Origin: Chryseobacterium sp. G0162
GTDB lineage: Bacteria; Bacteroidota; Bacteroidia; Flavobacteriales; Weeksellaceae
Direction: 5' to 3'
Length of the DNA: 64,000 bases
Assembly (NCBI RefSeq): GCF_003815715.1
Contig: NZ_CP033922.1
Location: 496,001 to 560,000, forward strand
Part shown: one piece after another, positions 9,172 through 17,973 of the stretch
Layout of the letters: each line of letters opens with the position of its first letter
Position numbering within the stretch: position 1 is the first letter of the stretch
Made by a program: the position numbers and the translations under genes
The notes under the pieces: generated by a model
Database searches by the model: none
Seen by the model: the letters and a program-made list of their open reading frames with translations, nothing else
Told to the model about the DNA's origin: nothing

Positions 9172-10886
9172 TATTTATTATTGATATTTAAATTGATTCT
9201 GAATGTCACCTGCGTTCCTTTATGTAACTTACTGGAAACCGAAATCTCTCCATCAAACAATTCTACAATTTCCTTAACAAGGTTCAGCCCTAATCCTACA
9301 CCTAGATTATCTACCTCATCTGAAACGGTTCCCTGATAATAAGGATCAAAAATCTTTTTCAGATCAGATTCCGAGATTCCTACTCCGGTATCTCCTACTG
9401 TTGTAATCAAGGTAATTTTATCATTTCCTAAAGGTTCCGTCGTCATGACAAGATCTACCTTCCCGTTTTCTGTATACTTATTCGCATTGCCCAGAATATT
9501 CATAAAAATCTGGTTAATTCTGATATTGTCTGAAAATACAACAACTCCTTCAGGAATTCTGTCTGTTACGGCAAACTTATTGTTCCGGGTTTCCAGATAA
9601 GGAGAAATAACCTTTACAATAGAACCGATTTCCTCTTTAAGATTAAAGACAGACTTAATCAGTTTCTTCTCGGCATCCTGATTCTTTGTGTACTCCAGGA
9701 TCTGGTTAGATTGCAGAAGCAGCGTGCTGTTGGTAAATTTAATCGACTTTAGATAATCTTTGATTGTCTCATCACTTGTTGATCTGTAAATCTTATCAAT
9801 AAAAATATTAATGATCTTCAGCGGAGATCTTAAATCGTGGCTTAGCATCCCCAATATTCTGTTCTTGAAATTCAGATTATTTTTAATTTCTTTATTGGCA
9901 GCATCAAGTTTCCTTTCATAGATGAAGGCAACCCTTGTAAAGTACATAATCAGAATGGATACAATGAACATTAAAACCATTAGCCCAAGCACAAGATATC
10001 TTCTGATTTTATTATTGTCGGAGCTTTGCTTGGTATATTCTTTTTCAAGTTCAGATTTGAAATCTTTAATGGCATTTTCATACACATCAATCAAACTATT
10101 ACTGTATACCAATAGTTTACTGAAATTGCTGTAAAACTGTATATTTTCATGCTGATTTTTGATCGCATATTGCTGCGCTTTCTTTACTTCCGCTGCATAA
10201 TGTTTATCCATCGACTTTAAAGCCTTATCCATTTCAGTCTTTACATTGGAAATGTCTATGGTTTTATTATTCGTTAAAGTAATAACTGTACTTTCTTTCT
10301 GAATATTTACTTTTCCTGTGATAGCATCTTTCAAACGCCCCATGAAACCTTTCTTCTTGATCGTATCAGCATAGGTATGGGTCTGAACATTGAGATTTTC
10401 AAAGTCATTCTTATATTTTGCCGGCTCATACTGCTTATCCTCAATTTTTGTAGGGGGCTTCAAAGAAGTTTCGTATACAGAATCTATAAGGGATTTCAGC
10501 TTAGTTACCTTCAGGGTATCCATTTTCTTCTGGGCCAGGGTCTTTTTCAATCTTGGGCTTGTATTTTCATACTCCCCAATCTTATCAAAATTCTTTTTAA
10601 GCTTCCTCAATGATTCAAAATAAAGCTGCAGATCCTTATTATCCTGGCTCACCATGTATCTTTGAAGATGCTTCTGTGCATCTATGAAATCTTTTCTTGA
10701 ATTATCGGTTAGTCCACCCAGAGCCCTGCTTTCCTCCAGCTGCGTCTTGATAAACTGCAACTTTTTCTCATTTACAAACTCATTGTAAAAAAATACTCCT
10801 ATAATTACCTGTATTAACAAGATACATATAATCAACGAGTAATGAACAACCTTCCTCAATTTAAAATTTAAGAATTTATATTTCAT
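9171..10886 (-). CDS. Membrane sensor histidine kinase
   Basis: A 571-residue protein with a membrane segment near 14-36, a long extracytoplasmic or coiled sensor region rich in Lys and Glu, a second membrane segment (about 295-320), a HisKA box LGMLSHDLRSPLKI carrying the phospho-His, and an HATPase domain with N-box NILGNANKYTENG and G boxes GDTGVGISESDL and GVGLGLNLVKEI. It autophosphorylates and passes the phosphate to the coupled LuxR-type regulator downstream. The signal is unknown, and no known sensor domain is recognised in the loop. Confidence 0.93.
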   Translation of the reverse strand: MKYKFLNFKLRKVVHYSLIICILLIQVIIGVFFYNEFVNEKKLQFIKTQLEESRALGGLTDNSRKDFIDAQKHLQRYMVSQDNKDLQLYFESLRKLKKNFDKIGEYENTSPRLKKTLAQKKMDTLKVTKLKSLIDSVYETSLKPPTKIEDKQYEPAKYKNDFENLNVQTHTYADTIKKKGFMGRLKDAITGKVNIQKESTVITLTNNKTIDISNVKTEMDKALKSMDKHYAAEVKKAQQYAIKNQHENIQFYSNFSKLLVYSNSLIDVYENAIKDFKSELEKEYTKQSSDNNKIRRYLVLGLMVLMFIVSILIMYFTRVAFIYERKLDAANKEIKNNLNFKNRILGMLSHDLRSPLKIINIFIDKIYRSTSDETIKDYLKSIKFTNSTLLLQSNQILEYTKNQDAEKKLIKSVFNLKEEIGSIVKVISPYLETRNNKFAVTDRIPEGVVVFSDNIRINQIFMNILGNANKYTENGKVDLVMTTEPLGNDKITLITTVGDTGVGISESDLKKIFDPYYQGTVSDEVDNLGVGLGLNLVKEIVELFDGEISVSSKLHKGTQVTFRINLNINNK

Positions 10887-11301
10887 ATCTACTGCCAGGT
10901 AAATTAACCTTCTGTTTTTCTTAAGCCTCTTTTATTAGTCTTAAACAATATAATATTATTAATAAAAACTTAATAATCATCATATATTGTTCAATTAGCA
11001 AAGTTAAATTAATTTTCGTCTACTTAATAATATAAAATTTCTGATAAAAACAGGCAATTCAAGATCTAATTTACATCAAAAAGCCTATAAAACCTAAGCT
11101 TTTCATTAATGTAATTATTTTTTTTAGAATAGATGTAAAAAAAACACCCCTATCAAAAATATTTTGAGAGATGTTTTCATAGGGATTGGGACCTACAAAT
11201 AATGGACAGAATTTTTAATAATTTAGGATTATTAAAGGGGTTTGAATTTCATCTTTTCATACGACATTCAACAACGTAGAATCTTTCTCACCAGCATCTT
11301 A
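10887..11301. other. Intergenic region between two two-component systems
   Basis: About 415 bp. The left part must carry the promoter of the minus-strand kinase gene ending at 10886. The right part carries a terminator at 11140-11184 for the LytTR regulator. Otherwise it is AT-rich with no gene. Confidence 0.5.
11140..11184 (-). terminator. Terminator after the LytTR regulator gene
   Basis: Read on the minus strand, the stem CCCTATGAAAA pairs with TTTTGATAGGG (10 of 11 positions; arms at 11148-11158 and 11174-11184), followed by GGTG and eight T. It lies about 120 bp past the stop at 11302. Confidence 0.65.
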
Positions 11302-12069
11302 TTACTCCTCAGCCCATTTACGAAAAGCTGCAGAATTTCCCTGGCTTGTAATCAGATGATTTTGAAATCCTTTCATCTGGATAGCCAATGTATTCTTATT
11401 ATACCGTTCCACTCTTTCAACATGTTGTTTGTGGACAAGCTGACTGCGGTTGATTCTGAAAAATTCTGAGGGATTGAGAAGTGCTTCTATATCCTTCAAC
11501 GTAGATTCATTCAGTAAATGCTTCTTACCGAATATATCAACAGCGAAGATAATCCCCTCATCCGCTTCAAAAAAGACAATATCTTTCGTATTCAGAAAGT
11601 AAATCCCCCCATGAGAGTTGACTGTAAAACGTTTTTTAGACTCTTTCTCCAGTTGATTATTGCTTAGTAGCTGTTGAAGCTTAGTCAGTACCTCATTTTC
11701 TTTAAAATCTGATTTTTTAAACATTAAGAATTTATCCCACGCTTTTTTAAAACGGTCCTGAGTAAAGGGTTTTAAGAGATATTCAATCCCGTTGCTTTCA
11801 AACGCGTTCATCCAGAACTGATCGTATGCTGTGATAAAAATAATCGGGCAGGTAATACTGATCTGATCATAGATCTCAAAAGCATTTCCATCCAAAAGCT
11901 CAATATCTGAAAAAATCAGATCCATTGCTGAATTTTTCAGGACCTCCACGGCTGCTTCTACCGTATCAATTTCAGCGACCAGCTCCACTGGCAACTCCAA
12001 CTCACTGATAAAGCGCTTTAATTTATTTCTGGCAGGGATTTCATCTTCAATAATAACAACTTTTATCAT
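11302..12069 (-). CDS. LytTR-family response regulator
   Basis: A 255-residue protein: an N-terminal receiver (Asp in MDLIFSDIELLDGNAFEI near residue 56; conserved Lys in YLLKPF) and a C-terminal LytTR DNA-binding domain (about 145-255, with INRSQLVHKQHVERVE). These domains bind short direct repeats upstream of targets. The gene begins 3 bp after the LytS-type kinase gene and forms an operon with it. The pair is typical of Bacteroidetes systems controlling surface or stress genes; its target here is unknown. Confidence 0.93.
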   Translation of the reverse strand: MIKVVIIEDEIPARNKLKRFISELELPVELVAEIDTVEAAVEVLKNSAMDLIFSDIELLDGNAFEIYDQISITCPIIFITAYDQFWMNAFESNGIEYLLKPFTQDRFKKAWDKFLMFKKSDFKENEVLTKLQQLLSNNQLEKESKKRFTVNSHGGIYFLNTKDIVFFEADEGIIFAVDIFGKKHLLNESTLKDIEALLNPSEFFRINRSQLVHKQHVERVERYNKNTLAIQMKGFQNHLITSQGNSAAFRKWAEE

Positions 12070-12072
12070 ATT

Positions 12073-13095
12073 TTATTCCGGGATTATAGGAATTATAGCC
12101 GTGAATTCTGTTTCTGTTTTTACAATCTCCAATTTTTGATCGGTCAGTACCAAGTATTGTTCTTTAAGGTTATTCAAAGCTCTTCCTGAGATCCTTTTGA
12201 CGCTTCGTTTAGGAATTATATTGTTAGTTACAGTGATACCATTTCTTACAGAAATAGTAATAAGAACAGGATTAGATTGACTTCCCAGATTATGCTTAAC
12301 TGCATTTTCCAACAATATCTGCAGAGAAAGCGGAACTATATTTCCTGCTATATTTTCATGATCTATTTGCAATGCATAGGCATTTTCATATTTGTACCAT
12401 ATCAGGTTAAAATATTTTTCAACGAAAGCCAATTCTTCCTTTATTGAAACTAGCTTTTTATCAGAAGCCTCCAAAACATACCGGTAGATTTCTGCAAATT
12501 CATTTAGAAAATCGGAAGCCTTATGCTTATCTTCTTCTATCAACTGATCCAAAATATTAAGGTTATTGAACAGAAAATGAGGATTAAGCTGGGTCTTCAG
12601 CTGATTGATCTTATTTTCGGACAACGCATGCTCATACAATAACAGCTGTTTCTGGTACACCACATTCTTTTTATAATAATGATAAGCCAGAAAAAAACTT
12701 CCATAGATAAATCCGTCTATCAGATCAGAAAAGATGGAAAAAATAAGTGTTTCCCTGTTAAAGTTTCTCTCAACAGTTCCAAATACCAGTGCAATCAGAA
12801 AACCTACCATTTTCATCACCAAAAGGTAAACGAGGAGTGAGGAACTGAATATCTTAAGAATTTCTTTTATCTTGAAAGTAGATGACCTCTGCCAGTTTTT
12901 AATAAAGAAATCAATCACAAAAAACAGGATACAAGCACTCACAAAGTTAGCGACAGCCGCTTCAGGTGTAAAAATATATTGATTCAGCGTTCCTCTGATA
13001 GCAATCCGTACATGAATAGACTGTACATAGGCAAACAAAAGAACAAACAGCAGAAAGTATCTGTTTTGATGAATTTGTTTTGAAATGTTTTTCAT
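12073..13095 (-). CDS. LytS-like sensor histidine kinase
   Basis: A 340-residue protein with about four membrane helices in the first 150 residues, then the His_kinase domain signature LKTQLNPHFLFNNLN (phospho-His in NPHF) and a HATPase N-box LQILLENAVKHN. The G2-type loop is replaced by the shorter form usual for this family. It is the cognate kinase of the LytTR regulator immediately downstream and has no extracellular sensor domain, so it probably senses a membrane-associated signal. Confidence 0.92.
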   Translation of the reverse strand: MKNISKQIHQNRYFLLFVLLFAYVQSIHVRIAIRGTLNQYIFTPEAAVANFVSACILFFVIDFFIKNWQRSSTFKIKEILKIFSSSLLVYLLVMKMVGFLIALVFGTVERNFNRETLIFSIFSDLIDGFIYGSFFLAYHYYKKNVVYQKQLLLYEHALSENKINQLKTQLNPHFLFNNLNILDQLIEEDKHKASDFLNEFAEIYRYVLEASDKKLVSIKEELAFVEKYFNLIWYKYENAYALQIDHENIAGNIVPLSLQILLENAVKHNLGSQSNPVLITISVRNGITVTNNIIPKRSVKRISGRALNNLKEQYLVLTDQKLEIVKTETEFTAIIPIIPE

Positions 13096-13158
13096 ACAGC
13101 TATCAGTTATCTTTCACAAAAATAGCCCTATATTTTTTACAGGGCTGATTCTTACTCA

Positions 13159-13902
13159 TTATTTTTTCTTTTCCGGAAATGAAGCGGTAATATTTCCTTT
13201 ATCATCCATAAAATCCAGCTTGGCTTCATTATTTTTATCTACACAGAATCTGGCACGCGGCAATCCTTTGTTATCAAATAAAAACAGTCCATTATTTTCA
13301 TCTTTCGTCTTTCCCAACATCATACGAGGCGCTCCTCCAATGAGTTCCTGACTCTCATATTCTTTATATTTTTTCTGAAAAGCTTCAGGATTATTTTCCA
13401 GCTTATCCAGCTCTTGCATAATTTCGCCTGTTCTAATTTGAGATTCCTTTGAAGGGCGATCATTGAAATAAAGCCCGCTGGATACTACTCTTTTATCACC
13501 TTTCTTATAATCCTGTGTCAACAATTGCATCACCTGATCTCCATCATATTGATCATAAGTGAGAGATAATCCTGAGCTGTGCCCGTTTTTATTTTTCTGT
13601 CCATCATAAATAAAACCACCACATTCAATTCCTTCTTCATTGAAGAAAAGCATTCCGGAACGCTTCTTCCTTGTTGTATTGGGAGCACTTCCATTTACTT
13701 TTTCTTCTCCTGTTGGAAATCGGTCTACATTGGTAATAATCATTTTTACAGTTCCGTCTTTTTCCACCACGTTGATTCTTTCCACATCAATTTCTGCAAA
13801 TTTCTGATGCCCATCTGCTTTGAAAGCTGAAGCGGTTAAGAAAATGATTCCAATGGCTGCTGTAAAAGCAAATGTTCTTAAAAAAATTAATTCTCGGTTC
13901 AT
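13159..13902 (-). CDS. Exported protein of unknown function
   Basis: A 247-residue protein with an N-terminal hydrophobic segment (about 10-26) that is a signal peptide or anchor. The remainder repeats a motif of the type MLFFNEEGIECGGFIYDG, then MMLGKTKDENNGLFLFDNKGLPRARFCVD and LDFMDDKGNITASFPEKK. That is three strands-plus-turn units in which a value or field is reported, reminiscent of beta-propeller or beta-solenoid blades. I have seen similar flavobacterial proteins without assigned function. It lies just upstream of the LytS/LytTR pair on the same strand, so it may share their transcript. Confidence 0.75.
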   Translation of the reverse strand: MNRELIFLRTFAFTAAIGIIFLTASAFKADGHQKFAEIDVERINVVEKDGTVKMIITNVDRFPTGEEKVNGSAPNTTRKKRSGMLFFNEEGIECGGFIYDGQKNKNGHSSGLSLTYDQYDGDQVMQLLTQDYKKGDKRVVSSGLYFNDRPSKESQIRTGEIMQELDKLENNPEAFQKKYKEYESQELIGGAPRMMLGKTKDENNGLFLFDNKGLPRARFCVDKNNEAKLDFMDDKGNITASFPEKKK

Positions 13903-14019
13903 GATAGTATATTGCTATTGTTTTTGTTTTAATAAATCAAAGCTATTGCAACCACACAGCTTACACAATGAAAAAACAATGAACCAATGAAATAAAGAAA
14001 TGAATAAAGGAATTTAGGG

Positions 14020-14062
14020 AATAAATAAAAAGCTCCGACTTATTTTCATACATCGGAGCTTT
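14020..14062 (-). terminator. Terminator after the gene at 14082
   Basis: A perfect 10-bp stem AAAGCTCCGA (14029-14038) with TCGGAGCTTT (14053-14062). On the minus strand it is followed by TTTTATTTAT. Confidence 0.88.
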
Positions 14063-14081
14063 GTTTTATTGTTAGAATGGT

Positions 14082-14666
14082 TTACAGATTAACGTTATCT
14101 AAAAGATTTTTCAGTTCTTCAAGGGAGATATTATCCCCGGAAGCCACTACTCCATATCTGTTTCCTTCCAAATATTGAATACTTGTCATTTTATCATTTT
14201 CATACATACTGTGGTCAAAGTAAACGAACCAGCCTTTATAATTTTTAATGTTGGTTTTATCACCTGGCTCTTCAATTGATTTGAGTTCAAGATAACTTAA
14301 AAGACTTCCTTTAACCTGCTCTGCTCCGGCTCCGGCACCATCTGTTACCATTAAATAAACACTTTGAGATCCTTTTGCATAATTTGCCGTAGCATAAGAA
14401 CCCGTTTCTTTGTCTTCAAAAGCAGTAACTTCAGTAAGCTTAAATCCGTTAATTTCTTTTTTAAATTTACTTTTAAAATCATTTGAACTGATAGGTTTCA
14501 GTTTCTTCAGATCTTTAGCCAGTTTCTCAACTTTTATAGAATCAGAATCATTCTGTATCATTTCTATCTCTTTTTCCAATGGCTGACTGGCAAAAACAAG
14601 ATTAGATCCTAAAGTACATGTGAGTGCAACACTTAAAATACCTGCTCCCAGATAAGATAATTTCAT
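14082..14666 (-). CDS. Exported protein of unknown function
   Basis: A 194-residue protein with a cleavable signal peptide (about 1-26, ending VFASQ). The mature part has a Lys- and Glu-rich helix, then a compact alpha/beta domain (FKLTEVTAFEDKETGSYATA and KGWFVYFDHSMYENDKMTS). The family is unknown to me. It is a single-gene unit closed by its own terminator, and its 5' region is divergent from the tRNA promoter. Confidence 0.72.
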   Translation of the reverse strand: MKLSYLGAGILSVALTCTLGSNLVFASQPLEKEIEMIQNDSDSIKVEKLAKDLKKLKPISSNDFKSKFKKEINGFKLTEVTAFEDKETGSYATANYAKGSQSVYLMVTDGAGAGAEQVKGSLLSYLELKSIEEPGDKTNIKNYKGWFVYFDHSMYENDKMTSIQYLEGNRYGVVASGDNISLEELKNLLDNVNL

Positions 14667-14904
14667 AAATAATTAATTTTTTTTAGTCCCACAGGCATTG
14701 CAAAAAATACACCAAATGAAAACTCTTAGATCAAATTCTATTTCTTATGTTTTTTCTCTCAAAATACAGAATCATTTCCTCTCAAAACCGGATAAACAGG
14801 AGCAAATAAAGAATTAGCAGAATCATTTTATAGGAATTAACAAAAATAACTATTCTGATTTTTAGTTGATTATTAAGTTTTGTTAAAATTTGTATGAAAA
14901 AAGT

Positions 14905-14935
14905 TTTGTGGGAATTAAAAATCGTCCTATATTTG
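14905..14935 (+). promoter_or_regulatory. Consensus Bacteroidetes promoter of tRNA-Ser
   Basis: TTTG (14905-14908), exactly 19 nt, then TATATTTG (14928-14935), matching the Bacteroidetes primary-sigma consensus TTTG-N19-TAnnTTTG. It lies 34 bp upstream of the tRNA and so fixes its transcription start. Confidence 0.88.
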
Positions 14936-14969
14936 CACCACTGAAAACAACGATACAATCGGAGTTGAA

Positions 14970-15054
14970 GGAGAGTTGGCAGAGTGGTCGATTGCGGCAG
15001 TCTTGAAAACTGTTGACTGTAACAGGTCCGGGGGTTCGAATCCCTCACTCTCCG
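14970..15054 (+). tRNA. tRNA-Ser(TGA)
   Basis: Acceptor GGAGAGT pairs with ACTCTCC (15047-15053). The anticodon stem GCAGT/ACTGT encloses loop CTTGAAA with anticodon TGA at 15004-15006. A long variable arm and the T-loop TTCGAAT follow, as expected for a class II serine tRNA. CCA is not encoded. Its 3' end is the integration site of the downstream island. Confidence 0.97.
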
Positions 15055-15057
15055 CAA
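15034..15057 (+). repeat. attL copy: 3' end of tRNA-Ser (direct repeat 1)
   Basis: 24 bases beginning GTTCGAATCC and ending CTCCGCAA, spanning the T-loop to just past the tRNA. They recur exactly at 25807-25830. This is the classical core site of a tyrosine-recombinase element that integrates into a tRNA gene and restores its 3' end. Confidence 0.88.
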
Positions 15058-15100
15058 GATGTGAAAACGAAAGTTTTCAAAAAGCATCAAAAAATAGATA

Positions 15101-15136
15101 AATCCTGCAAAATCAATGATTTGCAGGATTTTTTTG
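15101..15136 (+). terminator. Terminator just past the tRNA, inside the island
   Basis: The stem AATCCTGCAAA (15101-15111) pairs with TTTGCAGGATT (15120-15130) and is followed by six T. It ends the tRNA transcript before the integrase remnant. Confidence 0.85.
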
Positions 15137-15177
15137 TTATAGCAAATGCTGTAATTTCCAAAAATACTCCAAAAGTT

Positions 15178-15223
15178 TGTGGCAATTATGTGGCAATTTT
15201 TAAATACATGACAAATTGCCACA
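15178..15223. repeat. Short repeats resembling integrase arm sites
   Basis: TGTGGCAATT occurs at 15178-15187 and 15189-15198, and its exact inverse AATTGCCACA at 15214-15223. A related TGTGGCAAATT occurs at 25735-25745, about 60 bp inside the right end. Placement beside both ends suggests recombinase or accessory-protein binding sites; no binding data exist here. Confidence 0.45.
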
Positions 15224-15346
15224 AAAATAGAATACAAAACACCATAAAAACACTTTTAATTAATTTATAATGAACGTGTTGCAAATCTAAACATCTTAAT
15301 TTGAATGACTTTTAGCTTGACATTTAACCCTTAAAAATGTTGAATT

Positions 15347-15562
15347 ATGTTAGTCGAACAAAGCTATGGGCTCACCTTCTTTTTAAAGAGCTCGAAAAAT
15401 GAAAAGATTCGCCACATTTATGTGCGGATAACAGTCGATGGTATTCCAAAAGAAACCTCTACCAAAAGAAAATGGTATCCCGACAGGTGGGATCAAAAGG
15501 AAGGCAAAGCTATTGGGACGAAAGAAGATGCCAAAACACTCAATACTTTCCTGGAATCATAG
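15347..15562 (+). pseudogene. Tyrosine integrase, N-terminal remnant
   Basis: 71 residues matching the start of Bacteroidetes phage-type integrases: GLTFFLKSSKNEKIRHIYVR, then ITVDGIPKETSTKRKW, the usual arm-DNA-binding domain, ending at LNTFLES before TAG. Full-length relatives run to about 400 residues with a core-binding domain and catalytic Arg/His/Arg/Tyr, all missing. The break lies near 15560, and the following sequence does not continue the gene in any frame I checked. Confidence 0.82.
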
Positions 15563-15897
15563 TAGGCCATTAAAAAAGTGTTGGATTGTGTTTTTATAAT
15601 AGGCTTATTGTTAGCTGTGCAGTAAAGGAGATTCCCTTTAAACATAAAAAATAAAAACAAATGGCGCTTACGGGGAATGTTGAAAGGAATATAAGCAGGT
15701 TTTGATACTTTAAGATGCGCTAGGTCAATAAAAAATGGCTTATTGATTACCCTCTGGCTAGAAAGATGCACATTTTCTGATACGTAGTTTTTCTTTTCAT
15801 CGGCAAATGACAATTCATATTTACACCAGTCAGGTAGGTGGCTAGGCCCTTTTAATGGGCCGCTTATACTTAATTCCAAGGTATATGGCGCTTCCAT
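15493..15897 (-). CDS. Hypothetical protein, probably C-terminally rearranged
   Basis: A 134-residue frame whose last 20 or so residues are antisense to the integrase remnant, so the end is probably not original. The bulk (with KPFFIDLAHLKVSKPAYIPF and LFLFFMFKGNLLYCTANNKP) resembles a beta-rich cupin-like ligand-binding half such as the N-terminal domain of an AraC-type regulator. That is a guess. It is likely a gene fragment joined to the integrase break point at about 15560. Confidence 0.4.
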   Translation of the reverse strand: MEAPYTLELSISGPLKGPSHLPDWCKYELSFADEKKNYVSENVHLSSQRVINKPFFIDLAHLKVSKPAYIPFNIPRKRHLFLFFMFKGNLLYCTANNKPIIKTQSNTFLMAYYDSRKVLSVLASSFVPIALPSF

Positions 15898-16418
15898 CAG
15901 ATCTAGTTAATTGTGATTTGCTTGTATTCATTATGTTAAAATTAAAACAAATAATTTGAATGTCAGTAATTAAGCTTAATTAATTCTCTGAATGGTGTAA
16001 AATTTATTTTGCTTTACAGATCTTTTTTACTAGTTAGCCTAATAACTAAGGTTACTTAATCTACGTGAATTTTGCAATAATAATATCATGACAAATTTAT
16101 TTTATCATTATTTTACAAGTATTATGCATAATAATTATGACATTGATAAATATTGGAATAAAATAATGAATTGACTTGTTTGTTTTTTTTTATAGATTAG
16201 CTGTCGAAAAACAATAACCTGTGACTAATATTCGTAATTACTCCTCAAGATCTGCATTAAGCATTATTATTAAGATTTATTCCCTGATTTTTCTTATACA
16301 ATCCTAAAATTTAAAATATATAATACGACGAGATCTGTCGCTCAACCTATTTATTTTTGTTGCCTCTTCAAAAAGTAAACAACTTAATGCGTTGATATTA
16401 TCAACCGATAAACTAACT
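15898..16418. other. Non-coding AT-rich region upstream of the RHS operon
   Basis: About 520 bp. It carries no supported gene. A -7-type box TATTTTTG lies at 16352-16359, about 60 bp before the start of the T9SS-protein gene, but the expected upstream TTTG is absent at 19-nt spacing. It presumably contains the promoter of the large operon. Confidence 0.45.
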
Positions 16419-17960
16419 ATGAAAAAACATTTACTCTGGGTATCATTTCTCAGTATGACCCTTCAATTGCAGGGACAGGAAGTCCTTTGGCAAAAAGACA
16501 TCAAATCCTCCACTCAGGATTTTCTTAATCAGGTTACCACAACGATAGACGGACAGTATTTGATTTCCGGAAGTTCAATACAGTCGTCTAGGATAGCTGA
16601 ACAAGGTAAATCAAATAATGGATATGACCTTCATCTGGTTAAATTGAACCAGCAGGGAGAACAACTATGGGAAAAATATTTCTCAGGAAATAAACATGAT
16701 TACTTAGCTGCCACTGTTGCCACTCAGGAAGGAGGTTTTTTGGTTGCCGGGACTTCTTATTCACAAAAAGGTATTGATAAAAAAGATGATTCCAAAGGTG
16801 GATCTGACATCTGGCTTATCAGACTTAATGAATTTGGGGACGAACTATGGCAAAAAAGCTTGGGAAGTCCCTCTGATGAACAAGCTAGAGCCGTAATTCA
16901 ATCTACAGATCTTGGATTTTTTGTTGCTGGAAATGTTCAGAATGCACCTAAGGGTTACGGATCTAAAGATGCATGGATTATAAGATTGGACAAAGACGGC
17001 AAAGAACTTTCTCAATTGATATTAGGAGGCAAAGGACTTGACGAAGTGGAGAAAATGATTCCTACCAGAGATGGTGGCGTTTTACTCGGCATCTATTCCA
17101 GAAGCACTGCTAACGGATCCAAGAAAACCGAAAATTATGGTGAGGGTGATTACTGGATTGTAAAATTGTCTAAGGACAATAAGATTGAGTGGGAAAAGAA
17201 TTTCGGAGGAAAAGATGATGATCATATTAGAACCCTGGCTTTAACCCCAAATGGTTTTGTCATTGGTGGAGAATCCAGATCAGAACAATCTGGAAATAAG
17301 TCTGTTGACCTGGAAGAAGGAACTGATCTTTGGTTTATTTCCTTAAACGAACGAGGTGAAGAGCAATGGCAAAAGTCTTACAGTTTCAAAAACCGTGATG
17401 TTTTGATGGGAATGAATATCATTCATTCTTCTGATGACAAATCATCAAAAGGAATTTTATTAGGCGGATATACCCAGGCTGAAGGAAGAATTGAAACTGA
17501 TGATGAGACTTTCTGGATGTTATACCTTGATGGTAATGGAAATGAGCAGTGGAGAAAACATGTCAAAGGAGAATCCAGAAAAAGAGAGGAAAGACTTTCA
17601 GATCTTAAATTAAATAAAGATGGCTCTATTATTCTTGCCGGAACAAGTGCTGAAGAATTAGGCAAAGAAAACTGGAAAATTGTCAAACTTGGAGATAAAC
17701 AGGTCAAAGACCTTGTCGAGAAATATGATATCAAGATCTACCCTAATCCAGTATCTGACTATGCCTATGTGGAAATCGGCTTTGAATTTAAAGAAGCTGA
17801 TATTTTTTTATATGATATGAGTGGAAGGCAGCTTCAGAATCTAAAAACAAAAAATCCTGTTACTAAAATTAATACACAAACTCTTGTACAAGGTGCTTAT
17901 CTGGTGACCATAAAAACTGACAATAATAAAACAGCAAATGCAAAGCTGATAAAAAAATAG
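16419..17960 (+). CDS. T9SS-secreted repeat protein with type A sorting domain
   Basis: 513 residues from ATG 16419; an in-frame TTG at 16392 would add residues before the signal peptide MKKHLLWVSFLSM and is unlikely. After the signal come about seven repeats of the form GGxxxAGTSYS...DIWLIRLNEFGDELWQKS (WD-like blades, probably a beta propeller). The C-terminal 75 residues (YPNPVSDYAYVEI, LYDMSGRQLQNL, then a final Lys-rich tail) are a type IX secretion type A sorting domain. It is thus predicted to cross the outer membrane through T9SS and attach to the surface. It heads the RHS gene cluster. Confidence 0.88.
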   Translation: MKKHLLWVSFLSMTLQLQGQEVLWQKDIKSSTQDFLNQVTTTIDGQYLISGSSIQSSRIAEQGKSNNGYDLHLVKLNQQGEQLWEKYFSGNKHDYLAATVATQEGGFLVAGTSYSQKGIDKKDDSKGGSDIWLIRLNEFGDELWQKSLGSPSDEQARAVIQSTDLGFFVAGNVQNAPKGYGSKDAWIIRLDKDGKELSQLILGGKGLDEVEKMIPTRDGGVLLGIYSRSTANGSKKTENYGEGDYWIVKLSKDNKIEWEKNFGGKDDDHIRTLALTPNGFVIGGESRSEQSGNKSVDLEEGTDLWFISLNERGEEQWQKSYSFKNRDVLMGMNIIHSSDDKSSKGILLGGYTQAEGRIETDDETFWMLYLDGNGNEQWRKHVKGESRKREERLSDLKLNKDGSIILAGTSAEELGKENWKIVKLGDKQVKDLVEKYDIKIYPNPVSDYAYVEIGFEFKEADIFLYDMSGRQLQNLKTKNPVTKINTQTLVQGAYLVTIKTDNNKTANAKLIKK

Positions 17961-17973
17961 ACAAAGATTAGAA

